A stretch of 64,000 nucleotides of DNA, from positions 124,001 through 188,000 of the forward strand of contig JAFDWH010000009.1 in NCBI GenBank assembly GCA_018268595.1, given 5' to 3'. The position numbers and the translations under genes are program-made. Of this stretch, positions 19,446 to 27,212 are shown in pieces. The notes beneath the pieces are model-generated. The model was not told the DNA's origin. It saw only the letters and a program-made list of their open reading frames with translations, and made no database searches. Numbering within the stretch: the stretch's first letter is position 1; each line of letters opens with the position of its first letter. Source of the stretch: Actinomycetota bacterium (GTDB taxonomy: Bacteria; Actinomycetota; Thermoleophilia; Solirubrobacterales; Solirubrobacteraceae).

Positions 19446-20891
19446 ATGCGCATCGCCGCGACGACCGACGCCCCGCTCGCGACGAGCGCCGACACGATCG
19501 CCGTCGGCGTGTTCGACGGCGAAGACGTCGCCCACGACGCCGGCGACGGGACGCTCCAGCGACTGCTCGACCGCGGCGAGGCGCGCCGCGCCTTCAAGCA
19601 CCTCGCGGTCGCGCACGCAGACGACCGCCGCTTCGTCGTCGTCGGGCTCGGCGCGCGCGACGCGTTCGACGGCGAGCGCGCACGCATCGCGGCCGCGACC
19701 GTCCACGCGCGCGCACGCGAGCTGGGCGCGACGATCCTCTGCTGGGAGGTCCCCCACCACGTCGACGACGCCGTCGTCGCGGGGCTCGTCGAGGGGACCG
19801 TGCTGGCGGCGTATCGGTTCGACCGCTACCGCAACCACCCCGACGACGACGGCACGCTCGAGGCGCTGCTGATCAGCGCCCACCACGACGTGAGCGAGCC
19901 GGTCGCGATCGGCACCGTCGTGGCGGAGGCGCAGAACCGCGCGCGCGACCTGCAGAACCTGCCGGGCAACGAGGCGACGCCGGCGTTCCTCGCCCACCGC
20001 GCGCACGAGCTCGCCGGCGAGGCCGCCGGGATCGTCGTCGACGTGCTCGGCGAGGCCGCGATCCGCGAGCGCGGGATGGGCGCCTTCGCGGCCGTCGCGC
20101 AGGGCTCCGAGCAGGAGGCGCAGCTCATCTGCCTGCGCTACGAGCCGCCCGCCGGCGAGACGCGCGGGCCGCTGCTGGCGCTCGTCGGCAAGGCGGTCAC
20201 GTTCGACAGCGGCGGGATCTCGCTCAAGCCCGGCGCGAGAATGTCGGAGATGAAGTTCGACATGTCGGGCGGCGCGGCCGTGCTGGAGGCGCTCGGCGCA
20301 ATCGCGCGGCTGAAGCTGCCGCTCCGCGTGCTGGCGATCGTCGGCGCGACCGAGAACATGCCGAGTGGGCGCGCGGTCAAGCCGGGCGACATCGTGCGCG
20401 CGTCGAACGGCACGACGATCGAGATCGTCAACACCGACGCCGAGGGCCGGCTGGTGCTGGCCGACTGCCTCGCCTACGCGGTCGCGCAGGGCGCCGAGCG
20501 GATCGTCGACCTCGCGACCCTGACGGGCGCGATCGTGACCGCGCTCGGCGACTCGCACGCGGGGTTGATGGCGAACGACGACGCGTGGGCCGCAGCGGTG
20601 AGCGAGGCGGCGGACGCCGCCGGCGAGCCGGTCTGGCGGCTGCCGCTGCACGACTCCTACGCCGAGCTGATCAGAGGCCGCTACGCCGACATCATGAACG
20701 CGGTCGAGAGCCGCAAGGCCGGCTCGATCACCGCCGCAGAGTTCCTCCACCGCTTCGTCGGCGACGTGCCGTGGGCGCACCTCGACATCGCCGGGACCGC
20801 GTGGGACAACGGCAAGCCGTACGCCGGCAGAGGCGGCGCCGGCTGGGGCGTGCACACGCTCGTCGCGCTCGCGCGGCGGCTGGCGGCCTGA
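19446..20891 (+). CDS. pepA: Leucyl aminopeptidase (M17 family)
   Basis: This 481-residue dizinc/dimanganese exopeptidase removes N-terminal residues. The catalytic C-terminal domain contains LVGKAVTFDSGGISLKP near residue 250 with the metal-binding and catalytic Lys. The family signature NTDAEGRL near 332 contains the metal-binding Asp and Glu and the transition-state Arg. The N-terminal macro-like domain spans about 1-165. The ATG at 19446 is chosen over a far longer upstream frame that would run antisense through the thiolase gene. Confidence 0.95.
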   Translation: MRIAATTDAPLATSADTIAVGVFDGEDVAHDAGDGTLQRLLDRGEARRAFKHLAVAHADDRRFVVVGLGARDAFDGERARIAAATVHARARELGATILCWEVPHHVDDAVVAGLVEGTVLAAYRFDRYRNHPDDDGTLEALLISAHHDVSEPVAIGTVVAEAQNRARDLQNLPGNEATPAFLAHRAHELAGEAAGIVVDVLGEAAIRERGMGAFAAVAQGSEQEAQLICLRYEPPAGETRGPLLALVGKAVTFDSGGISLKPGARMSEMKFDMSGGAAVLEALGAIARLKLPLRVLAIVGATENMPSGRAVKPGDIVRASNGTTIEIVNTDAEGRLVLADCLAYAVAQGAERIVDLATLTGAIVTALGDSHAGLMANDDAWAAAVSEAADAAGEPVWRLPLHDSYAELIRGRYADIMNAVESRKAGSITAAEFLHRFVGDVPWAHLDIAGTAWDNGKPYAGRGGAGWGVHTLVALARRLAA

Positions 20892-20900
20892 GCGGCGGCG

Positions 20901-21860
20901 CTACTCGGCCGCGCGCGCGAGCCCACGCGCGAGGATCTGCGTCGCCGCAGAGGCCGGGTCGAGCTTGCGTTCGCAGACCTCGTCGAGCAGGCGCTGCACG
21001 TCGGCGTCCTCGCGGATCGACGCCTCCAGCTCGCGGCGCATGCGCGAGCTGGCGATCGCGACGACCTCGTTCATCAGGTTGCGGCGGCGCCGCTCCAGCA
21101 ACGTGCCCTCCTGCTGGATGTAGGCGCGATGCGCTTCGAGCTGCTCGAGCAGCTCGTCGATGCCGATGGCGTGCGCGGCCTGCGTCTTGACGATCGGCAC
21201 GCGCCAGCCCTTCTGCTCGCCGAGGCTCAGCACGCCGCGGATCTCGCGCACCATCGTGTCGGTCAACGGGTGGTCGGCCTTGTTGACGACGATCACGTCC
21301 GGGATCTCCATCACGCCCGCCTTCAGCGCCTGGATCGAGTCGCCCGAGCCGGGCATCAGCACGAGCACGATCGTGTCGGCGTGGTCCATCACGTCGACCT
21401 CCGCCTGCCCCACGCCGACCGTCTCGACCAGCACGACGTCGCGGCCGGCGGCGTCCATCAGCAGCGCCGCCTGGAGGGCAGCCTCGCTCAGGCCGCCGAG
21501 CGCGCCGCGGTTCGCCATCGAGCGGATGAAGACGCCGCTGTCGAGGAAGTGCTCGGAGAGGCGGATTCGGTCGCCCAGCAGCGCGCCCTGCGTGAACGGC
21601 GAGGACGGGTCGATGCTCAGCACGCCGACGGTGCGCTCGCGCGCGCGCTCGGCCTTCGTGAGCGCGCCGAGCAGCGTCGACTTGCCGACGCCGGGCGGTC
21701 CGGTGAAGCCGACGACGGCCGCGTTGCCGGTGTGCGGGAAGACCTCGCGGACCAGCTCCCAGCCCTCGGGGCGGTCGTCCTCGACGAGCGTGATCGCCCG
21801 CGCGAGCGCGCGCTTGTCGCCTCTGAGGAGGCGCTCGGCGAGGGTCGGGTCGGCGCTCAT
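20901..21860 (-). CDS. meaB: Methylmalonyl-CoA mutase-associated G3E GTPase MeaB
   Basis: This 319-residue G3E GTPase gates cobalamin loading and protects methylmalonyl-CoA or isobutyryl-CoA mutase. Walker A is GPPGVGKSTL near residue 53, the Mg-binding segment is ETVGVGQAEVDV near 145, and the NKAD base-specificity motif is near 195. The frame extends upstream of 21860, but that part is antisense to the acyltransferase gene and is dropped. It ends 9 bp from the convergent pepA. It fits functionally with the B12-binding mutase subunit at 14838. Confidence 0.95.
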   Translation of the reverse strand: MSADPTLAERLLRGDKRALARAITLVEDDRPEGWELVREVFPHTGNAAVVGFTGPPGVGKSTLLGALTKAERARERTVGVLSIDPSSPFTQGALLGDRIRLSEHFLDSGVFIRSMANRGALGGLSEAALQAALLMDAAGRDVVLVETVGVGQAEVDVMDHADTIVLVLMPGSGDSIQALKAGVMEIPDVIVVNKADHPLTDTMVREIRGVLSLGEQKGWRVPIVKTQAAHAIGIDELLEQLEAHRAYIQQEGTLLERRRRNLMNEVVAIASSRMRRELEASIREDADVQRLLDEVCERKLDPASAATQILARGLARAAE

Positions 21861-21910
21861 GGGCCGCGCATGATGGCACGGCACGCGGCGCCCCTGCCGT
21901 GCGCCGCGCA

Positions 21911-21916
21911 TACCAT
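21911..21916 (+). promoter_or_regulatory. TACCAT -10 box of the hexapeptide acyltransferase operon
   Basis: TACCAT ends eight bases before the ATG at 21925. No Shine-Dalgarno sequence is present. Confidence 0.5.
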
Positions 21917-21924
21917 CCCGGGCG

Positions 21925-22602
21925 ATGGACTCGACGCTCGCCCCGCCCCCCGTCGCCCTCCCGCCCGAGGTCCGCAGCGCGCCGCCGCCGCCGCACGGCG
22001 GCCCGCTGACGCTGCTGCGCTTCATGCGCCGCAACGGGATGCTGAACCGCCGCTACGCGGTGCTGCTGCTGCGGCTGGCGTGGCTGAAGCTGCGCTGGCG
22101 CGGGCGCCTGCAGACCGACGGGATCGCGTTCGTCTGCCCCGGCGTGCAGCTCGAGATCGGCCGCGACGCCCGCATCGTGCTGGGCCGCTGGTCGTGGCTC
22201 GGCCACGGCACGAAGGTGCGCGCGCACGAGGGCGAGGTGCTGATCGGCGCGAAGTCCGTGCTCGGGCAGGAGTGCACGATCTCCGCCTACCAGCACGTCG
22301 CGATCGGCCGCGAGTGCATCGTCGCCGACCGCGTGATGTTGATCGACTTCGACCACGGCGTCGTCGAGGTCGAGCGCCCGATCCGCCTGCAGGGGATCTA
22401 CAAGCGCGACGTGAACGTCGGCCACAACGTGTGGATCGGCTACGGCGCCTGCGTCCTGCGCGGCGTGACGGTCGGCGACAACAGCGTGATCGGGACGAGC
22501 AGCGTCGTGACGAAGGACGTGCCGGAGAACGCGGTCGCGGCCGGCGCGCCCGCGCGCGTGCTGCGCATGCGCGCGGAGCCGCAGACGATGAGATGGGCAT
22601 GA
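21925..22602 (+). CDS. Left-handed beta-helix (hexapeptide repeat) acyltransferase
   Basis: This 225-residue protein has a basic, proline-rich N-terminus, an amphipathic segment (about 29-60) and then hexapeptide-repeat coils from about 70 to 215. These end with VWIGYGACVLRGVTVGDNSV and the common GAPARVLR closing helix. The likely catalytic His is in LIDFDHGVV. Members acetylate or succinylate sugars. In mycobacteria a related acyltransferase (Rv3034c) sits in the MGLP locus, and the same role is proposed here. It overlaps the ABC ATPase by ATGA. Confidence 0.85.
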   Translation: MDSTLAPPPVALPPEVRSAPPPPHGGPLTLLRFMRRNGMLNRRYAVLLLRLAWLKLRWRGRLQTDGIAFVCPGVQLEIGRDARIVLGRWSWLGHGTKVRAHEGEVLIGAKSVLGQECTISAYQHVAIGRECIVADRVMLIDFDHGVVEVERPIRLQGIYKRDVNVGHNVWIGYGACVLRGVTVGDNSVIGTSSVVTKDVPENAVAAGAPARVLRMRAEPQTMRWA

Positions 22603-23495
22603 GCGGCGCGGCGATCTCGCTGCGCGGCGTGGTCAAACGGTTCGGGCCGATCACCGCGGTCGCCGGCCTCGACCTGGAGGTCCCGCCCGGGATCTGCCTC
22701 GGCCTGCTCGGCCCCAACGGCGCGGGCAAGTCGACGACGATGCGGATGCTGACGGCGCAGGCGATCCCCGACGAGGGCGCGATCTCGGTGCTCGGCTGGA
22801 CGCTGCCGGGCGAGTCGAAGCAGGCGCGCGCCGAGATGGGCGTCGTGCCGCAGCTCGACAACCTCGACGTCGAGCTGACGTGCCGCCAGATCCTGACCGT
22901 GTTCGCGCGGCTCTACCGCGTGCCGCCGGACGCGCGCGCCGGCGCCGTGCAGCGCGCGTTGCAGATCGCGAACCTGACCGAGCGCGCCGAGACGCGCGTG
23001 GACCTGCTGAGCGGCGGCATGCGCCGCCGCCTGCTGATCGCGCGCGGGCTCGTGCACAGACCGCGGCTCGTGCTGCTCGACGAGCCGACCGTCGGGCTCG
23101 ACCCACAGGTGCGCCAGGAGCTGTGGTCGCTGATCGGGGCGCTGCGCGCCGAAGGCACGACCGTGCTGATGTCGACGCACTACATCGAGGAGGCCGAGCG
23201 GCTCGCCGACACGGTCGCCGTGATGGCGAGAGGGCTGATCGTCGCGCGCGGGCGGCCGGCCGACCTTGTGCGCCAGCATGCCGGCGAGCAGACGCACGAG
23301 GTCTACGGGCCGCCGGCGCGGCTGGAGGAGCTGCGGGCGCAGGGCGAGCGGGCAGGTTGGGCGATGCGCCGCTCAGGGCCCGCGCTGGCGATCCTGCACG
23401 CGGAGCAGCACGACGGGACGCTGCCCGAGGGCGTGCGGCGCGCCGCAACGCTCGAGGACGCGTTCGTCGTGTTGACCGGCGAGGAGATCGAATGA
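22599..23495 (+). CDS. ABC transporter ATP-binding protein (NodI/DrrA type)
   Basis: This 298-residue ATPase powers the ABC-2 permease encoded next. It shows Walker A GPNGAGKST near residue 40, the Q-loop in VVPQLDNLD, signature LLSGGMRRRL, Walker B LVLLDEPTVGLD and the switch His in MSTHYIEE. The C-terminal 60 residues after about 230 are the typical DrrA/NodI tail. The ATG in the ATGA overlap with the acyltransferase stop is chosen. An ATG six bases earlier is also in frame. Confidence 0.93.
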   Translation: MSGAAISLRGVVKRFGPITAVAGLDLEVPPGICLGLLGPNGAGKSTTMRMLTAQAIPDEGAISVLGWTLPGESKQARAEMGVVPQLDNLDVELTCRQILTVFARLYRVPPDARAGAVQRALQIANLTERAETRVDLLSGGMRRRLLIARGLVHRPRLVLLDEPTVGLDPQVRQELWSLIGALRAEGTTVLMSTHYIEEAERLADTVAVMARGLIVARGRPADLVRQHAGEQTHEVYGPPARLEELRAQGERAGWAMRRSGPALAILHAEQHDGTLPEGVRRAATLEDAFVVLTGEEIE

Positions 23496-24334
23496 GCGAG
23501 GGTGACGTCGCCCGCAGCTCGTCGCTTGCGATGAGCGGAGGGCGAAAGCGCCATGGCCGCCGGCTGCATCGCATCGAGCCCAAGGCGGTGCTCGGCGTGA
23601 TGAGCCGCGACGCGACCGTCTTCACGCGCAACTGGAAGACGACGACGTTCTCGTCGGTCGTGGAGCCGACGATCTACCTGCTCGCGTTCGGCTTCGGCTT
23701 CGGCGCGCTGATCACGTCGATCGGCGGGCTCGACTACAAGCAGTACGTCGGGACCGGGATCGTCGCGACCGCGGTGCTGTTCTCGTCCGCCTTCCCCGGC
23801 ATGTACGGGACGTTCCTGAAGTACCGCTTCCAGCGCACGTACGACGCGTTCCTCGCGGCGCCGGTCGACACGGACGAGATCGTGTCCGCCGAGGTGCTGT
23901 GGATCGGGCTGCGTGCCGGGGTGTACGGCAACGTGCCGCTGCTCGTGGCGATCGCGTTCGGGCTCGACCCGAGACCGACGGCCGTGCTCGTCCCGTTCAT
24001 CTGCTTCCTGACCGGCTGCGCGTTCGTCGCGTTCGGCATCACGCTCGCCGCGACGGCCGAGTCGATCGACAACTTCTCGTACGTGACGAGCGGGATCCTG
24101 ACGCCGATGTTCCTGACGGCGGGGACGTTCTTCCCGATCTCGTCGTTCCCGGCCGGGATCGAGGCGATCGCGCATCTGAACCCGCTGTACCACTGCGTGC
24201 AGCTCGTGCGGGACGTGGTGGTGCTGGGAGTCGAGCCGCTCGCCGACCTCGGGCACCTCGCGTTCCTGCTGGCGTTCGGCGTGGCGCTGTGGCGCGTGGC
24301 GATCTGGCGGATGCGCAAGCGGCTGATCGACTGA
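23492..24334 (+). CDS. ABC-2 type permease (NodJ/DrrB type)
   Basis: This 280-residue protein with six membrane segments belongs to the ABC-2 export family. A NodJ-like segment reads VVEPTIYLLAFGFGFGALI near residue 50, and the ABC-2 signature region falls around FLTAGTFFPISSFPAGIEAI. A 35-residue basic cytoplasmic N-terminus precedes the first helix. Coupled by ATGA to the ATPase and preceded by an acyltransferase, it may export an acylated saccharide or lipid. That is inference from context. Confidence 0.9.
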   Translation: MSEGDVARSSSLAMSGGRKRHGRRLHRIEPKAVLGVMSRDATVFTRNWKTTTFSSVVEPTIYLLAFGFGFGALITSIGGLDYKQYVGTGIVATAVLFSSAFPGMYGTFLKYRFQRTYDAFLAAPVDTDEIVSAEVLWIGLRAGVYGNVPLLVAIAFGLDPRPTAVLVPFICFLTGCAFVAFGITLAATAESIDNFSYVTSGILTPMFLTAGTFFPISSFPAGIEAIAHLNPLYHCVQLVRDVVVLGVEPLADLGHLAFLLAFGVALWRVAIWRMRKRLID

Positions 24335-24906
24335 TGGCCGCGCCGCGCTTCTTCGTCGACGTCGGCTCGCCGTACGCGTGGCTGGCGGCGGAGCGGGTGG
24401 AGCGGGTCGTCGGGGCGGTCGTGTGGGAGCCGGTGCTGTTGGGGGCCGTGTTCGCCGCGCGCGGGTTCGGGTCGTGGTCGCTGACTCGCGAGCGTGATGC
24501 CGGGATCGCGGAGGTCGAGCGGCGGGCGGCGCTGCACGGGCTCGGTCCAGTGCGCTGGCCCGAGCCGTGGCCGGGGAACATGCTGCTGGCGATGCGGTGC
24601 GCCGTCGCGGCCGATGAGCGTGGAGTGGGCCGGGCGTTCCTGCTGGCGGCGCTGCGGGCGGGGTTCGTGGAGGGGCGCGACCTGTCAGACCCGGCGGCGG
24701 TGGCGGACGCGGCGTCGACGGCGGGCGTCGAGGGGGACGAGCTGCTAGCCGCGGCTTCTACGCCGGCGGTGAAGGCGGCGCTCAAGGAGCGGACCGAGCG
24801 CGCGATCGCGCTCGGCGTGCGCGGCGTCCCGACGGTCGTCGTCGGCGACGAGGCGTTCTGGGGCGACGACCGGTTGGACGACGCGGCGAGAGCACTGCGG
24901 GTCTGA
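24334..24906 (+). CDS. DsbA-family protein, HCCA isomerase-like
   Basis: This 190-residue thioredoxin-fold protein begins FFVDVGSPYAWLA, where a serine replaces the active-site cysteine of DsbA. This is as in 2-hydroxychromene-2-carboxylate isomerases and kappa-class GSTs, which use glutathione or a similar thiol. The cis-Pro loop is GVRGVPTVVVGDEAFWG. It follows the permease with a one-base TGATG overlap, so it is the last gene of that operon. The substrate is unknown. Confidence 0.85.
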   Translation: MAAPRFFVDVGSPYAWLAAERVERVVGAVVWEPVLLGAVFAARGFGSWSLTRERDAGIAEVERRAALHGLGPVRWPEPWPGNMLLAMRCAVAADERGVGRAFLLAALRAGFVEGRDLSDPAAVADAASTAGVEGDELLAAASTPAVKAALKERTERAIALGVRGVPTVVVGDEAFWGDDRLDDAARALRV

Positions 24907-25051
24907 GCATCTGTGGGATGTCGAGATCCGCAGTGCTCGGGCGAACCGCTATCTGCCAGAGCCGCGTCTGCGTCTGCTGCCGCCTCTGCTGTGCTGACCG
25001 CCGCGTCTCGACGCGCCGGGCGAGTTGGCGAGTGCGCATGCGGCCGGGATG

Positions 25052-25849
25052 TCAGGCGACGAACGAGTGGAAGTCGCCGAGCCTGCTCGGCAACGTCGGC
25101 GTGAAGGGCTCGAACCTGAACGGCCGGCTGGTGTCGAAGCCGGCTCTCGCGGCCGCGCGCTTGTCGATGAACGGCGTGAGCGCCTCGACGGCCTTCGAGA
25201 TCCGCGCCCAGCGCAACGTGCGCTCGTACGTGTTGTTGTTCGGCGGATCGACCGACTCGGCCCTGCCCTCGATGCCGGTGACGTGCTCGATCGAGAGCGT
25301 CGGCGCCACCACACGCGCGAGGATGCGGTGGTCGCTCTCGATCCCCATGATGCGCGCGGCCGTGACGCGCAGGTCGGGCGAGCTGAAGCGGCGCACGCCG
25401 ACGAGATAGGCCGCGATGAACGCCTCCTCCAGCGTGACGAGCACGTTCAGCGTCGTCTGCGCGTCGTCGAACATCCGCGGCGGGAAGTAGAACGTGGTCG
25501 CTGCGGCCGGCTTTCTCGTGACGCTTCGCTCCAGCAGGTAGTGCGCCATCTCCTCCTGACGCGCCGCCTTGAAGTACTGCTGGTCGTCGGCCTCGAGGCG
25601 CGCGAAGAAGGGCGCGTCGTCGACGATGCCGGTGTACGTCGTGACGGCGAGCGCCTCGGCGATCTGCGCCGCGCCGAGGATCGCGAGGTCGCCCTTGGTG
25701 ACGCCGCCCTTCTTCCCGCGCGCGGCCGCGAACGACGGCAGCAGCGCTTCGAGCGCACCGGCGCCGACCGCGGCGCCGGCACCGGTCGCGGCGCCCGTCG
25801 CGATGAAGCCGCGGCGATCCATCACTCCCGCGTCGGAGTGCGATGACAT
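25052..25849 (-). CDS. Ferritin-like protein with Tat signal
   Basis: This 265-residue protein starts with a twin-arginine signal (DRRGFIATGA, then a hydrophobic Ala/Gly stretch to about residue 42). The body is the ferritin-like domain seen in secreted bacterial proteins: AAQIAEALAVTTYTGIVDDA near 60 and FKAARQEEMAHYLLERS near 93 supply Glu and Glu-x-x-His ligands. LVTLEEAFIAAYLVGV and MGIESDHRILARVV add the second pair. It probably folds around a di-metal site outside the membrane. Its role, perhaps oxidative stress or desiccation, is unknown. Confidence 0.82.
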   Translation of the reverse strand: MSSHSDAGVMDRRGFIATGAATGAGAAVGAGALEALLPSFAAARGKKGGVTKGDLAILGAAQIAEALAVTTYTGIVDDAPFFARLEADDQQYFKAARQEEMAHYLLERSVTRKPAAATTFYFPPRMFDDAQTTLNVLVTLEEAFIAAYLVGVRRFSSPDLRVTAARIMGIESDHRILARVVAPTLSIEHVTGIEGRAESVDPPNNNTYERTLRWARISKAVEALTPFIDKRAAARAGFDTSRPFRFEPFTPTLPSRLGDFHSFVA

Positions 25850-25935
25850 GACGAGAACTCCCCTCGTGAGATTGGGCCGGCCGGCATGGCGCGGCTCTCA
25901 CACGGGTATTCGCAGCCGCGCGCGGCGCGGATCAA

Positions 25936-27123
25936 TCAGACGGCGAGACGGCGCAGGTCGCCGTAGATCTCGGCGGTCTGGCGCGCGATGTCGGCCCAGT
26001 CGAAGCGCAGGACGTGCTCGCTCGCCTCCGCGACGAGGCGGTCGCGCAGCGCGTCGTCGGACAGCACGCGCTCCATCATCCCCGCGAGCGAGACCGGGTC
26101 GCGCGACTCGAAGCGCAGCCCCACCTGCTCGTTCGGGACGACCTCGCGCAGGCCGCCGGTGTCGGCGACGATGCACGGGCAGCCGGAGGCCATCGCCTCC
26201 AGCGCGACGAGCCCGAACGGCTCGTAGATGCTCGGGACCACGGTCAGGTCGGCGATGCGGTAGAGCGAGTGCAGCACGTCGTCGCCGATCCAGCCGAGGA
26301 AGGTGCCGTAGCGGGTGAGGTCCAGCGCGTCCGCCTGCGCGCGCAGGTCGGCCTCCGCGGTGCCCGACCCGGCGACGAGGAAGCGCACGTCGCCGAGCCG
26401 CTCGATCACGCCCGGCAGCGCTTCGAGCGCGATCTGGAAGCCCTTCTCGTAGACGAGCCGGCCGACCAGCAGCACGAGCCGCTCGTGCGGGGCGGCGAAG
26501 CGGGCACGCAGCGCATCGAGGTCCTCGACCGGCTGCAGGTCGAGCGGGTCGATCCCGTTCGGGATCACGGCGATGCGCGTCTCGTCGAGGCCGTAGACGT
26601 CGGCGACGTGGTCACGCATGTAGTGCGAGCAGGTGATGACGGCGTCGGCGCTGTTGGCCATCCACGTCTCGACGCCGTGGATGTGCGACTGCGGGTGCTT
26701 GTCGACCCAGCCCTGGTGGCGGCCGTACTCGGTTGCGTGGATCGTCACGACCCACGGGCAGTCGAGCCGCTTCGCGAGCTTGTCGCCGGCGGTCGCGACG
26801 AGCCAGTCGTGGCCGTGCACGAGGTCGAAGTCGTGCCGCTCCCCCAGCTCGATCCCGGCGGCCAGCATGTCGGCGTTCATGTGCTCGATCCAGGCGACGA
26901 ACTCGGTCAGGTCGCGCGGCTTGCTCGGCTCGCGCACACGGTGCACGCGCACGCCGCACAGCTCCTGCTCGGCGGGCATCGCGTCGTCGCCGCGGGTCAG
27001 CACGTGAACCTCGACGTCCTGCTGCACGAGCTGCTCGGACAGCTTGCGGACGTGCCGCGCGAGCCCGCCCTCGATCAGCGGCGGGTACTCCCAGGAGAGG
27101 ATGAGGATGCGGGTGGAGGCCAT
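25936..27123 (-). CDS. GT4 alpha-glucosyltransferase (Rv3032-like)
   Basis: This 395-residue GT-B retaining glycosyltransferase begins ILILSWEYPPLIEGGLARHV, the acceptor-site G-G-L loop. It continues with VGRLVYEKGFQ (phosphate-binding Arg222 and Lys227) and ends with EPFGLVALE, the E-x7-E motif at Glu301 and Glu309. It resembles actinobacterial glycogen-synthase-like enzymes. With the GH57 and methyltransferase genes just upstream it matches Rv3032, which elongates the alpha-1,4 chain of MGLP and glycogen. A canonical GlgA or GlgM role is the alternative. Confidence 0.88.
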   Translation of the reverse strand: MASTRILILSWEYPPLIEGGLARHVRKLSEQLVQQDVEVHVLTRGDDAMPAEQELCGVRVHRVREPSKPRDLTEFVAWIEHMNADMLAAGIELGERHDFDLVHGHDWLVATAGDKLAKRLDCPWVVTIHATEYGRHQGWVDKHPQSHIHGVETWMANSADAVITCSHYMRDHVADVYGLDETRIAVIPNGIDPLDLQPVEDLDALRARFAAPHERLVLLVGRLVYEKGFQIALEALPGVIERLGDVRFLVAGSGTAEADLRAQADALDLTRYGTFLGWIGDDVLHSLYRIADLTVVPSIYEPFGLVALEAMASGCPCIVADTGGLREVVPNEQVGLRFESRDPVSLAGMMERVLSDDALRDRLVAEASEHVLRFDWADIARQTAEIYGDLRRLAV

Positions 27124-27212
27124 CTGGGGGCTGGTTCAACGGCCAACGCGACCGGCCGCAGTCTAGTCCGCGCCTCGCGCCGCAGCGCCGCATCCGCAGT
27201 GCGGGCCGTCGG

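Noticed and set aside
24907-25051. Possible small gene between the DsbA-like and ferritin-like genes
   Set aside because: The 145-bp gap between converging genes has no start with a TANNNT box or ribosome binding site and no coding-like third positions. I see nothing in it.
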